Shown: piece after piece, positions 43,501-56,825 of the stretch
How the letters are laid out: the number at the start of each line of letters is the position of its first letter
Position numbering within the stretch: the first letter of the stretch is position 1
Origin: Hyaloperonospora brassicae
Lineage: Eukaryota; Oomycota; Peronosporomycetes; Peronosporales; Peronosporaceae
NCBI GenBank assembly: GCA_947650285.1
Contig: CANTFL010000353.1
Span: 62,001-126,000, forward strand
Reading direction: 5' to 3'
Length of the DNA: 64,000 nucleotides
Program-made: the position numbers and the translations under genes
Notes under the pieces: model-generated
What the model saw: the letters and a program-made list of their open reading frames with translations, nothing else
The model's database searches: none
Told to the model about the DNA's origin: nothing

Positions 43501-44322
43501 GTCGCTGGCATGGGCGATCTATGTTCCGTGGTAGCGGTCCGGTCCCCGATGGCACACAATCGCGCTTCCGATACTCACGACCAGACTTTACGTGCAACCC
43601 GAGTGCGCAAAGTTCCAGACACTGCATCTGCTGCGGTGGCGACCGCCGCTGAGCCGAAGAGTTTGAAAAAACTTTCATCGAACACGTCTGCGATTCGCTA
43701 ATGGGTCGTCCGGCACAATGCTGTTGCAAAACTTCCGTCTTCCATGCCAGTTGGACCAAAGGGACTAGCGACGTGGGTAACCACGTGTGCCTTGGAATTA
43801 GCGAGACTCGTCTCTGGTCTACCGTATCCAATTGCTTATCTCACCTCGATGCCGGGTGACACTCTGCGTTCCTTTGGACATATCATCAATAGTGAATTTC
43901 AACTGGCTGTGATACGGCTTCACACCACACACGCCGATGCGAAACTTCGCGATCTTTGCACGGGTTAAGCCGCCACGGCGGATGGGCAAACCGATTAAAT
44001 TCGATGGAGAACGACGGAAAATATCCAACGGTGGCGACGATTTAGCAAACTACAGCCGAATTTGCTGTGCGCGACTGTCGTCAAACCGCTTGGTGACCTG
44101 AATTATTTGGGAGTCCTCAATGTGCTGTGCGTTTTGCTACCAAAGCTTGAACCCATTGAGATTGATCCGGACGTGGTAATGCCACAAACGAAGGTCGTGC
44201 TATACCACCTCTCCGTAGAGGTACACGCGGCGGTCGTCGGCATTCTCTGTAAGCCTGCAAACTGGCGACCGGAGCTTGACCTTATCGCTCACGATGGTCA
44301 GCTGAAGGAATTGCAATGCTGA
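40598..44322 (+). pseudogene. ORF1-like region of the non-LTR element
   Basis: A chain of plus-strand frames (40598-41170, 41167-41694, 41701-42561, 42583-43140, 43052-43534, 44062-44322) is broken by stops such as 41692 and 42559. Features in order: a basic stretch with a 27 bp tandem repeat (RIRAKFADRIRAKF at about 40930-40985), an acidic helical region (41167-41690), a small Cys/His cluster (CGGCKDAYHVQH at about 41938-41975), a Ser/Thr/Pro/Lys linker (42180-42550), and a helical Ala/Lys-rich region (42583-43140). This order suits an RNA-binding ORF1 protein, but the assignment rests mainly on position before the endonuclease. Confidence 0.6.
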
Positions 44323-44440
44323 GGGCGTTTCGGATGAGCTAGGGGGTGCGCCACCTCAGTGCACGCCCCAACGTCGTCGTGACTTCTGTTGAAGGAGTCC
44401 CGTCATCCGCGCAACAACAGCGTCGGTCTTCACTCGCAGA

Positions 44441-45540
44441 ATGTCGCGGGATTTACCAAACATCCGGAACACTGTTCATCTCTGTAGTCACTTCCGACAG
44501 AGAGAATCTAGGGGTATTATTGATTTGGCTCTTTTACAGGAAACACGCGTCACTATTGATGAGTCCGTGACTATGGAAAAGCTTTACAACTCCTCCTGGG
44601 CTTGGTACACAAGCGCGGACTCCGGTTGTGGACAGAGTCGGAGCACTCTAGAGGGGGAGCGGCGATGTTATTGAACCCCTACTCATCGGTCACGGAAATG
44701 GTCCTGTGTTCTAAGGCGCATTGGACGCCGCACTAGATGATTGTTCAGCTTACGCTCCTGGGAGAAACAGTTCTTGTTGTCAACGTGTATGCACCAAGTG
44801 TCAAGACTGAGCGGGAGGCGATGTTCGAGAGCCTTCTGCTTCTTCTACAGGCATACGACGGGGCCATGTTTGTTTGTGGAGGCTTCAACTGTACTTTAAA
44901 GCCGCGACTGGAGCATTTTTTTATATCTCCACCCGGACGACACGATTCCTTGGCGTTTCGACGGCTTCTCGGTCGAGCGCAGCTCAGTGATAATCTTGAT
45001 GGTGACATGAAAATCGCCGAAGAAGCGAGAGGTGTACCGGCGTTTCACGCGGCAGCTCACACTTATTTCTACACTCTGCCGGGCGGTGGTTCGGCGAGTT
45101 CGCGACTCGATAGGTGGTATGTGATATCGAGGCATGCTGATTGGTTTCGAGACGTTGCTATGTTGGTACCGAGTCCTGCTGCCGACCACAATGGCATCGG
45201 CATTAGGATCGGCGTGCCCCGTCATGTGGTCTGTGTCCGAAAACCGAGGCGCGTGTACCCTGTTCCAGGTTGTGCACATGCTTCCGCGCATAAAGCCATC
45301 ATTGCGACCATTGCTCTGAATCTGCTTCGAGCTGACGCGATTATGTCTGTTCCGACGTCAGAATATACCACAGCCTGGAGCTTGGCCGATTGGTGGGACG
45401 ACTGGAAGATAAGTCTTCGTAAAAAAAACTTTGGCGACTACCAATACCGCCCTTCAAGGCCTGACAAAAAGCTATCGGCAGCGACTGCACCGTCTCTATG
45501 TCCGACTGAATACTGCTTTCCTGGTGGCGCTTCCCATTGA
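44441..45540 (+). pseudogene. AP-type endonuclease domain of the non-LTR element
   Basis: The N-terminal part (DLALLQETRVTIDES, with the catalytic Glu in LQET) is in the frame 44441-44674. After a frameshift the frame 44737-45540 gives VVNVYAP (residues 14-20), CGGFNC (47-52), SSRLDRWYV (121-129) and ADHNGI (149-154). The enzyme nicks target DNA to prime reverse transcription. The family motif is GDFN. Here Asp 49 is Gly, so a metal-site residue is lost, while Asp 150 and His 151 of the DH motif remain. Confidence 0.88.
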
Positions 45541-45748
45541 TACCTCACCTTCGGGCGTTCATGGAGGATGCGATCAGCCTATCACCCCCGATACTCCGTT
45601 GGAACTTAGGCGTATAGTGGCAGAGTGTCGCCGCTTATGGCAACATACCAAGAAAGACCACCTCCTCATTCAACACACTTACACGCCTGGAGAGACTTCT
45701 CGCCGTTTTCATGCCCGAGTTTCGACTAAGTTTTAGGAAAACACCAGC

Positions 45749-47194
45749 GTGTCTCTGGAAGGAAAAGCGTCATCCGGGCCGAATCGGTCCCAGGACTTGG
45801 CTGACGAAATGGTCGACGGCTGGGCGCGTATTATGACTTATTATTTTGCCTGTACCGACAATACCGCCGCGTTCCTTTCCCGGGACACTCCTTCGGACCA
45901 GGTTGATGACTCTAGTGTGACATCGGACACTTCTCTCGACGATGTGAGTGCGGCTTTGAAGAGACTTAAACGTGGTAAAGCCGCTGGACAGGATGCGATT
46001 AACAACACTTTTTACCGCGATTACGCGGACACGCTCGGTCCCATTCTCGTGACATTTTACACCAGATGGCTAACGTGCAGCGTTTTCTCGGCGTCGTCTG
46101 TTGAAGCAAATATTCAGTGCTTGAATAAATCTCCGGTCTCTGCCTTGCCGCTCGATCATCGCCCGATCGCTCTCCTCAACAGTGACCACAACCTATTTAC
46201 CAAGATTTTTTCGTTTCGGGTGCGGCCATTGCTGTCGCAACTCGTCCTGACGGCTCAAGTTGATTTTATTTCGAAGCGATCGATCCATACGGCTCTTGAC
46301 ATTTTCGCTGCGGTACGCAAAGCTGCAAACTTGGACAGAGATCTACATGGAGCAATTGTTCTGCTTCTCGACTTTGCAAAAGCGTACGACACATTGCAAC
46401 GTCCATATTTACTTTCGGCGCTGACGTGGCTTGGGTTGTCACCCCACTTCGTATCCGTCGTGGCAGCATTACACTGCGACACCACGTGCCGTTTTCTTGT
46501 CAGCGTAAATTGCTCGAGTCGACGTGCCGTTACTTGTGGAATCCGGCAAAGGTGTCACCTTGCGCCACTTCTCTTAATTCTTGCCCTCGATAGTGTCTAT
46601 CGGGTGCTCCAAGCGCGGGAGGACATTCGAGGTGTACCCATCACATCTGGCAGGCGGACAACTGAGCTCAAAGTCTCGAGATTTGCCGATGATACTGCTG
46701 TATACCTTCGCGATCGGTCTGCAATTTAGCCTGTTATCGCTATTCTCGATGAATTTGCTCGCGTGTCAGGTCTTTGGACAAATCGGGCTAAATAAATGGT
46801 CCTCGAGCTGGACTCGCGCGGATCAGCGCAACCTGTAAGCACCTGGGGTCTCACTCTGCTGGCCCCCGGCGAAGCTTGCCGGTATCTTGGTGTTCTGGTG
46901 GGTCAACATGTTGCGGTAGCCGGTAACTGTAATAAGTGCATCCGATTTCTTAAGAGCCGACTTGTATTAGCACGGGAGAAGACGAACACGGTGGAACAAC
47001 AGGCTCAGCTCGCTAGTTCTATTTCTGTCTCCAAAATCACGTTTATAGTACGGCACTTTTGGTCTCCTCCCGCCGTGGTAACCAGGCTGCGCAGCTTGAT
47101 TATTGACTTTGTCTGGGGCGTCCGTGATGGCAAGCGGTCCCGACCGTGGGTCCCTCCTGAGATATCTTCTTTACCAATCCCTCAGGGGGTTTAG
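45749..47194 (+). pseudogene. Reverse transcriptase of the non-LTR element
   Basis: The frame 45749-46729 contains LKRGKAAGQD (residues 73-82), HRPIALLNSD (137-146), VLLLDFAKAYDTLQ (204-217, motif A with catalytic Asp), GIRQRCHLAP (264-273) and RFADDTAVYL (311-320, catalytic FADD intact). The consensus at motif B is GxRQGCPLSP, so the Gly-to-Arg and Pro-to-His changes here suggest decay. The thumb continues in another frame at 46796-47194 (EACRYLGVLVGQH). The enzyme would perform target-primed reverse transcription. Confidence 0.9.
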
Positions 47195-48464
47195 CGGTGC
47201 CTTGTATTCGGATCGAATTGATGACTATGGCAGCTACATCAATTGGACATTGGGCATCTACTCTTTTTCGAGGGACTTAATACTTAGTGATTACTTGTGG
47301 GGATCGAGCGGGTCAGGTCCGGCTTACATCACGACTTGTTGTACTGAAGACAAACATCCTCGATATCGAGCGACTCTATGGCAAACTGGGTCCGAAATTG
47401 TTGTAATATCTGCGGTTCGGCACTCTCGTCAAGGTGCGGTCAGGGAAGGCTGCAGACGTGCCGTCTCTTTTACATCGAGAGCTGCAGTTGACTAAAATGA
47501 CGACGGTATTGTCACCATTGATGTTCGGCGGGTGCTTGATGATCGACTGAGCGCCGGGATGCGTGCTGAAGTTGAGGTATCGGGGCGATTATGATCACCG
47601 ATGACTTGTCCACGCCACGCTTCAGGATACGTCGTGGCTGCGAGATCGACGGGGTACGGCTCACACATTGAACGGAGCCGCCTTTGCCCTGGGTTTGACT
47701 TACCTTGGCGAGGCAATGTCTTGGACGACTTTGCAGACTGGCATTGTCTTGTTATCTCCCACGCGTGACATGGCGACCCATTCTATGGCGAAGGGACGGC
47801 ATTTTGGTCCTTCTGCCTCGCACTTCTTTACACTTTCTCGTCTCTGGTCGATCGGGCGCTGGAACCTAGGTCCCTAATTTCGTACTCAACGAAGTTGCAC
47901 CAATTACATGACTGGCTTCTCACTCGTGAAGGTACACCTCTCCTGAATTTTGATACGGGTATGGAATGTGGGTTGCAACCCGTCTCGTCGATGACGGAGT
48001 GCGGTGTCGCCGCGTCCTCATCTAGTGGGGCTCCTATCCACTTTGGCGCGTATCCGATGCTCACGCGAGTTGTCCACCTGTGGGACGGTCGTCGACGGTG
48101 GCGGCCACATTAAAAGAAACTTTAACAGCTTATCTCCCGGCGGCGCTATATTGAAGGAATTAGAGTTCTCGAGGAACGGGTTGCAAATGCGGACTTTCAC
48201 GTGATATCGGAAGGTTTACCATTTAACACGTGAAAAAACATACGACAAATTCGTGCGTCGTTTCCGGCCAACGCTCAGACGATATATCGGCTAAAGAGTA
48301 ACATTTTTCCGCTCTGGAATTGGGTAAAGCAAGATCTGTCGTGCCTCGTTCCTGCGTGTGTGGATGCTGGTCCAGCTCCGGCAAGACATATCTTTTGGGC
48401 TCGACGACACTGTAAATACCTCCTTGATTGGTGGTGATGTCTTGGTACTTTTCAGGAGGATGAC
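47195..48464 (+). pseudogene. RT-to-RNase H connecting region of the non-LTR element
   Basis: Short alternating frames such as 47668-47877 and 47895-48113 with stops between. No motif is visible. In LINEs of this type the stretch encodes the thumb-connection part of the protein. Confidence 0.5.
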
Positions 48465-49388
48465 TTGCATGTCTGGGTGTTTGGACTGGACCTACCGAGG
48501 ATTCCGCCCAACGCTTGGGTCGTTGTCAAGCAATCTCTTATCACAGGCGCTGTTTTATTGAAAGCTCAGGATGCGGTCTTCCCGGAAGTTCGAGAGCTGT
48601 GGCGGTTTGTCGTATCAACGACACTTCATGACGTCTGGGTCGAGCGCGTCCGCCTCATGGAAGACCTGTCTCTATCACAGGATGTTCACACAGCTAGGGC
48701 CAAGACTATCTTTCGCCGGTCGGATCAAAGTTTTCGTGGATCAACCTACCAGCCGGACATGGGGGTGTACGGGCAACTGTTTTCGCAGGTACGGTCGGCC
48801 TTGGCTGATACCCTCCTCTGCTACGACGAACCTTATTTGCTGCACGTACCGCTTATCGAACGATGCCCAGAAGTGCTCTACCTCCTCTTTTTCGATGGAG
48901 GATCCCGCGGAAATCCAGGTCCAGGCGGAGTTGGATCTGTTATTGTCCGACTCTACGTTCCGACGCACGCCGCATGCATTTTGTGGGTAGCGAGCGTGGT
49001 CTATGCCGCTGCCGATACTACTAAAACTATCGCTGAATACTGGGGGCTCGTCCATGGTCTTCGGCGAGCAAAGACCAGCGACTAATTACCCCTGCATGTC
49101 ATTGGGGACAGTGCCCTTGTGCTTGCGCAACTCCAAGCACGACATCCTCCACGCAAGCAACACTTGGTGCAGTTATTCACTTAAGCAAGCGCCATCGCTA
49201 ACGATACCCTTGTCTTCAGCTGAGGACATCATTATCGCACATACATAAAAATGGCAGATCGACTGGCGAATATCGCAATGGACACAGGAGCTTCGGTTCA
49301 AGCGCACGCTTTATCTAACCCCGTTCTAGTCCAGGAGGCCACGACCTTCCTTGATTCTGATTTCAACCATTGGTCGGAGACCTCTTAG
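48465..49388 (+). pseudogene. RNase H domain of the non-LTR element
   Basis: The frame from 48465 gives LFFDGGSRGNPGPGGVGSVI (first catalytic Asp at residue 144), then AEYWGLVHGL (catalytic Glu at residue 191). Past an in-frame stop at 49083 it gives HVIGDSALVLAQL (third Asp) and, after two more stops, KMADRLANIAMD. These are the four RNase HI blocks in the right order. RNase H is kept only by some LINE clades, which points to an I- or Tad-like element. At least three in-frame stops disable it. Confidence 0.88.
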
Positions 49389-49590
49389 GCTGAACAATAC
49401 GTCATACAGGGCCCCGTACTGACTCCGAGGAAGCTGATCATCACTCGACAGGAGTCTGCGCGCAGGCGTTCTGCTGTTGGAGACCTAGTGCTACCTAGTA
49501 TATAAAGTAGCAGTTGTCCCGGTAACCTTGTTTCCGGGTGACGGGATATAGTAGGTCGTAAGCGTACCTAAATATACATCACTTTCTCAC

Positions 49591-49607
49591 TCAGCCATGA
49601 AGCTAAA
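49591..49607. repeat. Right 17 bp target-site duplication of the non-LTR element
   Basis: Exact copy of 40570-40586. Confidence 0.93.
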
Positions 49608-50232
49608 GAACGTTATATGCATGTATTCCACGTCAGCAACCCTCACGGGATTGAAAAACTTATGGACGACGAGCCCGACAAAGAATAAGATGGTGGTCAA
49701 GGTGTGACCCCTGGTGAGCGCCCCCCCAGCTAGCTTCCATGACAACGATGAATGCCGAGACACCTCTGGCGAATCGTGCTTTGTGACGGCTCGACGGGGA
49801 AATAAAGAAGAATCTCTAGATCCAACTGTTTAAGACAAAGGTAGCCTACCAAGCGTCGTGGGCGAACCCGGGCAATGAGACAAATGAAACCCTCAACAGC
49901 ATGTATCTAGAATATTTAATCGACAGCAAGGTGCTGCTTCTACGAGAAATATGGTATAAGTGCGAAATGGTGCCCACGAAGCTGATGTTATCGGACTTTA
50001 AGATAGGCTTTGTGAGCAGCGAGTTGGAGAGGTGGACACGTAAGCTGAAGGAAGTGTTCGGGGTGCACAGCGTAATGAAGTCACTCGTTCCGTTGAACCT
50101 CCGATATCAGGCAGACGTGGTGCTCGTGGAAAAAAAGATACCGGTACCATATTTCAATGAGGAAATCTTGCGAGAAGTTGATGACCTGGTAACGGTGAAC
50201 ACGCCGCTTCCCAAAATCCCAGAATCGAAATG
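49592..50232 (+). pseudogene. gag-like remnant, copy B, right of the non-LTR insertion
   Basis: Continues the gag remnant. The frame 49901-50233 (110 codons) keeps SKVLLLREIWYKCEMVPTK and runs longer than in copy A (12510-12800) because a one-base difference near 50137 keeps it open to the TGA at 50231. Confidence 0.5.
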
Positions 50233-50248
50233 AGGCGTCGTCACGAGG

Positions 50249-51722
50249 GTGCAAGGCACGCCGTACAAAGTTAATTCTTACATGGCTACACCACCGCGCA
50301 CTACACGGAATATGAAGACTACACGATATAGGTATGAAGAGGCAATGGGGGTGACGACAGGTGATGAGCACTACGAAGACGATGCAGATTCGTACGGCGA
50401 TCATCAAGAGACCGATGTGCGGTCAAATAACCTTACCAGACTATTGAGCTACGGTGATACTGAAAGTGAAAAGGCCACGTCATGTAAATACACACGCACG
50501 CGCCATTAGAAAAGATCTCCAGGCTTGAGAGGAAGCGATATCGTTCTGACGATGCCTTGCAGTGAATAAAACGTTTCACTTACGAATAAAGAAACGTGTC
50601 AGTCGCAAAATGAGTCGTGCGAGCCTTTTTTGATGTGCCTAGACAAAGCGTCCAAGAGTTGGAATCGACAACGCCAGAAGAATACGCAGCGAAAGCAGAA
50701 GCTGCTCAGCGAAGCTTTATGAACTATTAATGTTCGCAGTTTGACCAGTCCGCTAGGTCGAGGTACAACTCGTCGAAGTGTGGTGAGACCGAGCACGTGT
50801 GTGATTACCTACTACCACTGAACATTTACACCCAGACGGCGCAGATCCAGTACTAGAAAGGAGGCGCGGATACTGCCGACCAAGTCGATCCCTAACTGTT
50901 AAACTGCGGTGACGAAGAGCTGATGGATTTGATGGATCCACAACGTCTCGATGTTATCCAGCGCATAGCGAAGATCATCAGTCATCGACTGCTTGACGAG
51001 AAGCGAACGAATAGCGTGGTCGAGTGAAAACCGGACACGGGCTGATTCGCCACAAGAAAGAGACACGGTATAGCCGAAGGAAGGAAATGGGTGACGGTAT
51101 TAGCCGGAGTGAACCGGGACGTGAGTCAAAGTTCGACGATCGCCAAAGGGGCCGACCTGATCGTCGGAACGACCGTCGGATGAATCAAGGTGATGGCCGG
51201 CAAGATTGGTCAGGCTAAAACAACAACAGAGACTATGCCTATAGTCGACGCGTCACCCTTCCATCGGCTTCCACAAAAGATCTGCAATCAGCGCATGATG
51301 AGCGCAGAGAGAGCCGTACAATCAAATTGTACGACTTGTCGAGTGATGGAATTGCACAAGAACACCTGAGTGATTACAGCTCCGACTCTGGCAAGGATTG
51401 GTTAACATTAGGAGCAGAGGCAAGACAGATCCAAAAACAAGTCATCCATCAAGATCAACCTCGATCACACTTATCTCTGGTACAACGGTCGGACACGAAG
51501 TACGGCCGAAGTGAAAGAGTGGACCGACAAGAACGCACAGATTAGTGACGAAAGCGTCGCATATACGGACCGTACGGTGCACGCAGCTCCGTGGGACAAG
51601 ACACTCAATTTTTTAGACGAAGGTGCAAGTTCTGTAAAGAGATGCATGATGTAGGTCGGTGCGATTTGTTCGCACGATTTGAGAAGCTGGTATAGTTTAT
51701 CAAGACCTTGGTGGAAAAACCA
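50249..51722 (+). pseudogene. gag C-terminal region with zinc knuckle, copy B
   Basis: Almost identical to 12857-14330. The C-X2-C-X3-H-X4-C zinc knuckle is at 51624-51662. Confidence 0.6.
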
Positions 51723-52027
51723 ATATGCCAGAAGACCTCCACGTCCTAAACTCGTCGGGTCGTTGAAGGAGCAGGTTTGCCGACTCTGACTAAGTCGGAT
51801 AACAACGGACTGCCATAGTCAGTTGAACCAGCAGCGAAAGAGAACTACGTGTTTGTCTTCGTTGGGGATATACAACCGCGCGACGAGTGGGGAGGTAAAG
51901 AACAGGAGATAGAACGAGATGATTGGGACGATGGAGAAGACCGATCAATCGCAAGTATGGAAACAAAAAAACGGCCGTCTGCTAAGATAAGGTTGCAAAC
52001 AAATTGAAGCTGTTATCAGGATAACGA

Positions 52028-52497
52028 TTGGGATGGTGGTCGTCGAGGAAGTTCAATCGACGAGCACGGATGAGAGCGCTTGTCATGGGCGCTTTCAATA
52101 ACAAACGAACCAAAATATTGCTGGATATCGGCGCTAACATTTCAGTCGTTAGCGACTCATTCGCTAAGAAGATACGATTACAACGACTCACGATCAACGA
52201 CAAACAAATTTATGTCCAAGGAATCGGAAAGTCGAAGGTCGTCACCACGTCACAAGCAACAGTAAATGTCACTCTAAGTTAGAAAGTAGTTAACAAATTT
52301 GAAGTGTGAATTATCATTATCCTCGCTAATCTTGTGATCAGAAATGATGAAGATATTTGCATCGTCATCAGCACATTTTCGGAATAGAGTATTTGCTATT
52401 AGTAAGGTTTTGTTCCTCTTATATATCGACCAAGCTGAAATCGACATCGTACGAGGCGACGTTAGCGTCGACACGCGATCAGCAAGATCCAAAACTA
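52028..52497 (+). pseudogene. Retropepsin-like protease remnant, copy B
   Basis: Same frame and DIG motif as 14636-14890, with no coding change visible. Confidence 0.75.
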
Positions 52498-52761
52498 TTT
52501 TTTAATAAGCAAATCTCTTCCCCACTTGAGTAAGAGTCACAACTCTAAAAGAGCAAGAATGCTTGGATAGCGTACGTCATTCACGAATGACGGTCTGTGC
52601 ATCGTGGGCGCATGCACCAAGTTGTTAAATTCCAAACTGATCATGCGCAATATGTCACTTCAATTCGTAAATGAGTTGGCGTATTTTCGAAGGATTGCTT
52701 AAAGGATACTATTGGCACATTGTGTCCAATCATCTTATTTGAGATGGTCAGATGCTGATAT

Positions 52762-54722
52762 ATCTAATCGTTTTCCAAAAGAATGAAACGCGAACTGCCA
52801 AAAAAAATTGACGCAAAGTCTCTGCTAGAAACAAATCTAGAGGTAATCCTGAAGTCGAAACAACATGAGGGTAAAGACACGAGCAAAACCCTGTGAAATG
52901 ATTTACTTGAATACAGCAGCAACATGCACCATTTTGCCGAACCGGTCAGGAAAGATAATCCATTATCATTGATCAACATCAGGGAAACCGAGGCTCAAGT
53001 CTATTAAAACAGACTGTCGTCACTTTTCCGAACAGACGGAGGATGCAAAGGCGCACAAGATGAAGTATTTGACATTACCTGCTGCCACACTCTCAAAAAT
53101 TATGTACCTGCACTCAAACTGTGCTGATAGGGCCAGTCAGTCGCGACTTACAGTAAGGTAATACTTGTCTCTACCACGATTTCCACCGTCGGGGCATCGT
53201 GAAACTTACAGATGATGCGTAGTCGCAAAGTGCAATGAGTGGGAACCACGACACGAGGCGTGTTGTTGGAAACGACCGAATAACGCAGAAATTCGTTGCG
53301 TGTTGTGAAACGATCCGATTTGAACCGTCACAATGACCAGTGAATCCTTAGGTGACTTCCGAGATGATTGCACGAGGTGATCTGGTAAACGCAGGAGGTT
53401 TTTATCACCTGCGTTGACCTTTCTCACGTCTTCAAGCAGTGTTGACCACGGAACACTAGCAATAAGTGCTGCAATAATGGACTTATCCTCACCTTTTTGT
53501 GCCTCAGACGGCTTGAACTAGGATTGGCGCGAAAGCGCATCAGCGAAGACATTCAGTTGTCTTGACTTATGTACGATATAAAAGTTTTACTCCGCAAAAA
53601 TTGGTATCCATTTAGCTATTCAGTGCAATAGGTGGGGATGGTTAAGGCTATGCGTAATGACGCGTGGTCCGTATACACAACGAACGGTCTATCTCACAGG
53701 AGGTAGATCTAAGATATAGCCAGTGTATAGTTTATGGAAATGAATCCCTTGTCATGCACTGGTAAACTGCCCTCAACTGGTTGCATCTGATGCGATTGAC
53801 AGCACACGACGCGCTCTGCACCGTCTGTGTCATATTGCGTTGAAGCTCAGCCGGTGGCAAAGTCGCTGCCATCATAGCCCACATGGAAAGGTCTGTCTTG
53901 ATCCGAAGTCGCCAACACAGGCGAAGTTATCAAGTGCTTCTTGATGCCTTCAAAGCAGGGCTGAGAAAAAGCTTTTCATAACCTATTTGAATTTTGATTG
54001 AGCAAATTAAAAAGATGCATAGCCATCTCGGCGTATTTGCGTGATTACTTGTGCAAGAACCCCGATTGACCAAGGAAATCCTTATTTCCCTGACATCGAC
54101 TAGAACCGGCCAGTTCGTGATCACCGTACTTTTTATGGAATCAAAGCGTACGTCCTGTTTTGCCACGATGCACCCAAGAAGTGGTATTCCGCTAGCTGTG
54201 AATATACACTTCTTAAGGTTGTCGTACAAATTGTGCTTGCGCATAAGTATAAGAACCTGACGAATGTATGTTCAGTGAACCTCCGCATCCGTCTTTCCGT
54301 TCAGATCCCTGCTATGGACGAACAAATTATCGACCAAATCGGTGCGAAATTACAACCGATCGCAACAGGTTCGTCACACATCTGTTTTTCGTGATAGGGA
54401 AGTTGTTTATCACTCGTGTTATCACTAGTCACTACCAGGTATAACAATAAGGGTACTTACTGCCGTGTCCGGTTTGCCCAGTTCAAGCATAATGATTTGT
54501 AGAAGACATCCATCAGATCAATAGACGAAACGATGGTGTACTTGTAAACACACCGTCTAATATTACATATTTTCTCAGTACCGGTGTTTGACTTGATACC
54601 GTTGCAGCATATAATTTGTCATATGCGTGCACTATCCGCCATCCTCCTGTGGCTTTGTGCACACAGAAGGTCGAAGACTGTGAGAGGAAGTTGACTCCCT
54701 CACATGGTCCGCTACTGTGGTG
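52762..54722 (-). pseudogene. Minus-strand RT, RNase H and integrase remnant, copy B
   Basis: Partner of 15370-17330. RT palm fragment at 53930-54244 (YDNLKKCIFTASGIPLLGCIVAK). A stop from a substitution near 54268 shortens the frame relative to copy A. Confidence 0.85.
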
Positions 54723-54821
54723 GAGTAGTGATATATATTCTACATAGTCAATACCAACTCTACATTGGCGACCGGAATACCGACTAACGGAGAGGGTTTT
54801 CCGATTACGTGCTCTAGATAG

Positions 54822-55327
54822 CCTCCCTCACCTTGTGTACCCGTAGGTGAGGCGGGTGCACTCTTCCAGGTAGACTTGTGTCAATGGAAAATTTGACCGT
54901 GTTTGCGATGGGGTCGATGTTCGATTTCGGTGTGGAAATCTTCTCACCGCGATCGATGTTGGTGTGATCACGTGTAATTCTTCACGGGATCACTTGTATG
55001 CTTGTGAGGTGCTCGATATAAGTCACCCTGATTCGTAACAGATCGCCTTGTCCAAATGTATACCTTCATTCGCGAGCCTTCTGACCACTTAAGCCGTCTC
55101 GCGATCTTGCTTCTTCGACCACAAAGGGTTTCCTGCGTCCTGTCGCAGTTGGGGTGTTGCTTGATAGTTCTTGATCTCTGACCAAAAAATCTAGTGATTT
55201 CACCTAATTGAAGTATGTGACTTTTCATTTACGTCGGGTGGCCAAGAATTTACCGGGAGGAGAAGTCGACACGTGCATATTGAAGCAAATTGAACTCTGT
55301 TTAATTTTAATCGAACAAACCGAGCAA
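54822..55327. repeat. 500 bp repeat R1, copy B
   Basis: Partner of 17430-17935, with a few substitutions. Confidence 0.7.
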
Positions 55328-55426
55328 GCCTATCCCTATCCCCATGCCTTAGATATCGCATGCCACATGTCGCTCTCTCTAGAAGGTAGCAACCTTGTAC
55401 TTGGGGGGCTACACCTGATATACTTT

Positions 55427-55692
55427 TCCGATCGTAGTCGCCTTTCTAGTCGCCGATCGCGTGGTGTAATTCACATTAGCTTGATCGCGATTATATACCT
55501 GATCACTGTTCACAATCTCGATCACCCCCTGATCGCGATCGCCGTGCTGATATCGGGTCACATGGTGTGGTACATACTCTTCTGATTGCTATCGCTTGTC
55601 GTGGTACACAGCAGCCTAATCGCGATCACATACCTGATCGCCGGTCACGATCTCGATCGCCACTTTGATCGCGATTTCGTCCTTGATCTACT
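55427..55692. repeat. GATCGCGATC-rich tract, copy B, first
   Basis: Partner of 18035-18300, essentially unchanged. Confidence 0.6.
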
Positions 55693-55871
55693 AGCCGCCA
55701 ACGTAATGGCCCTCTTGCCCAACGTGCTTGAACCCGATATCGCAGGTTTATCCTGTCTGATTCAATATCCGGTTCGATTTAATCTATTGGTGGACGTGAT
55801 CCGACGAGTTGTGGGACCGGCGTTGCCAACCGTCTGCTAACTCGAATGTAACTGGAGCGCGATCACTTCTC

Positions 55872-56825
55872 GTTTCTCAAATTTCACTGGTCGCTTCACC
55901 ACACTACTAAGCGACCGGAAAAGAACTTATCGATCGATATTTATTGTCCACGAGGCAGTCACCACAGCTTCAAAAAGAGTACCTCGACCTCGTTATAGGA
56001 TCAATTCATGTCGAGTCTATTTGTACGTAGGCAGCTCGCATGGTTTGGACCAAGGGAATATATCCTTTTCTCGATCAAATTCTTAAATTAAATTATCGCG
56101 AAGCGACTACCGAATTAGGATATGTTTTCATCAATCCTAGTCTTCTCATCGAGAACACTTTCGATTATCGATAAGCGTCATAGATTTTTGCTTTTCGGCA
56201 AATACTGTTATCGACAGAACATCGGCCATATACTTATCCTCCGGAACGAGTGTGTAGATTTAATTGACTTTGTCAATATGTCGCAAACGTAAAAGCGTTT
56301 TAGTTCTAAGGCTGTAAACTAATCTATCTCCGAAGCTAACATCGGGGACGCAATTTTATCAAGCGTTAAAGCTTCTACAATTGATAAGTCAATAATGCCA
56401 AGATACATATTGTCTCGGTTTATTTTAGAAAGCTATTTCCACAGGCTGATGAAGGATCATTTACTTAGATTTTTGGTTGCTTCTATTTTCAATAAGTACT
56501 GCTGAAGTCATTTCGACATAGAGCTCACGCCGCCTTATTCCTTGACGACCTAAACTACAGTCGCGCAACCACAACTAAATCCTCTACTTTCGGCTCTCCA
56601 GTAGACTAAGTAAAACCATGTTACCGCTTTCGGAAAACATTTCACTCTTTCTTTGATGCTGCCCAATGGTCAGATTTCCATGTCCCTGTCTACTCGTCTT
56701 ATTTTGGGCACTAAAGCTTCGTCTCCATCTGTGCTTCTGCACGCCATGTCGTAATATTGCAATAAAATGAGGTGATTATATACAGATATAGCTTGTGCAG
56801 ACGTACTGTGGATAAGCGGAGACAA
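55872..56825. other. No gene seen, copy B
   Basis: Partner of 18480-19433. Confidence 0.5.

Larger units (their letters stand above)
40587..49590 (+). mobile_element. Full-length non-LTR retrotransposon (I/Tad-like, with APE endonuclease and RNase H), degenerate
   Basis: This 9004 bp insertion has no terminal repeats and is flanked by a perfect 17 bp duplication. Copy A keeps the empty site. Gene order on the plus strand is an ORF1-like region, AP-type endonuclease, reverse transcriptase and RNase H, the order of I-group and Tad-like LINEs. The 3' end lacks a poly(A) tail (it ends in a CACTTTCTCAC-type sequence). Numerous stops and frameshifts, plus changed catalytic residues, make it inactive. 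It lies in the gag remnant of copy B. Confidence 0.93.
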
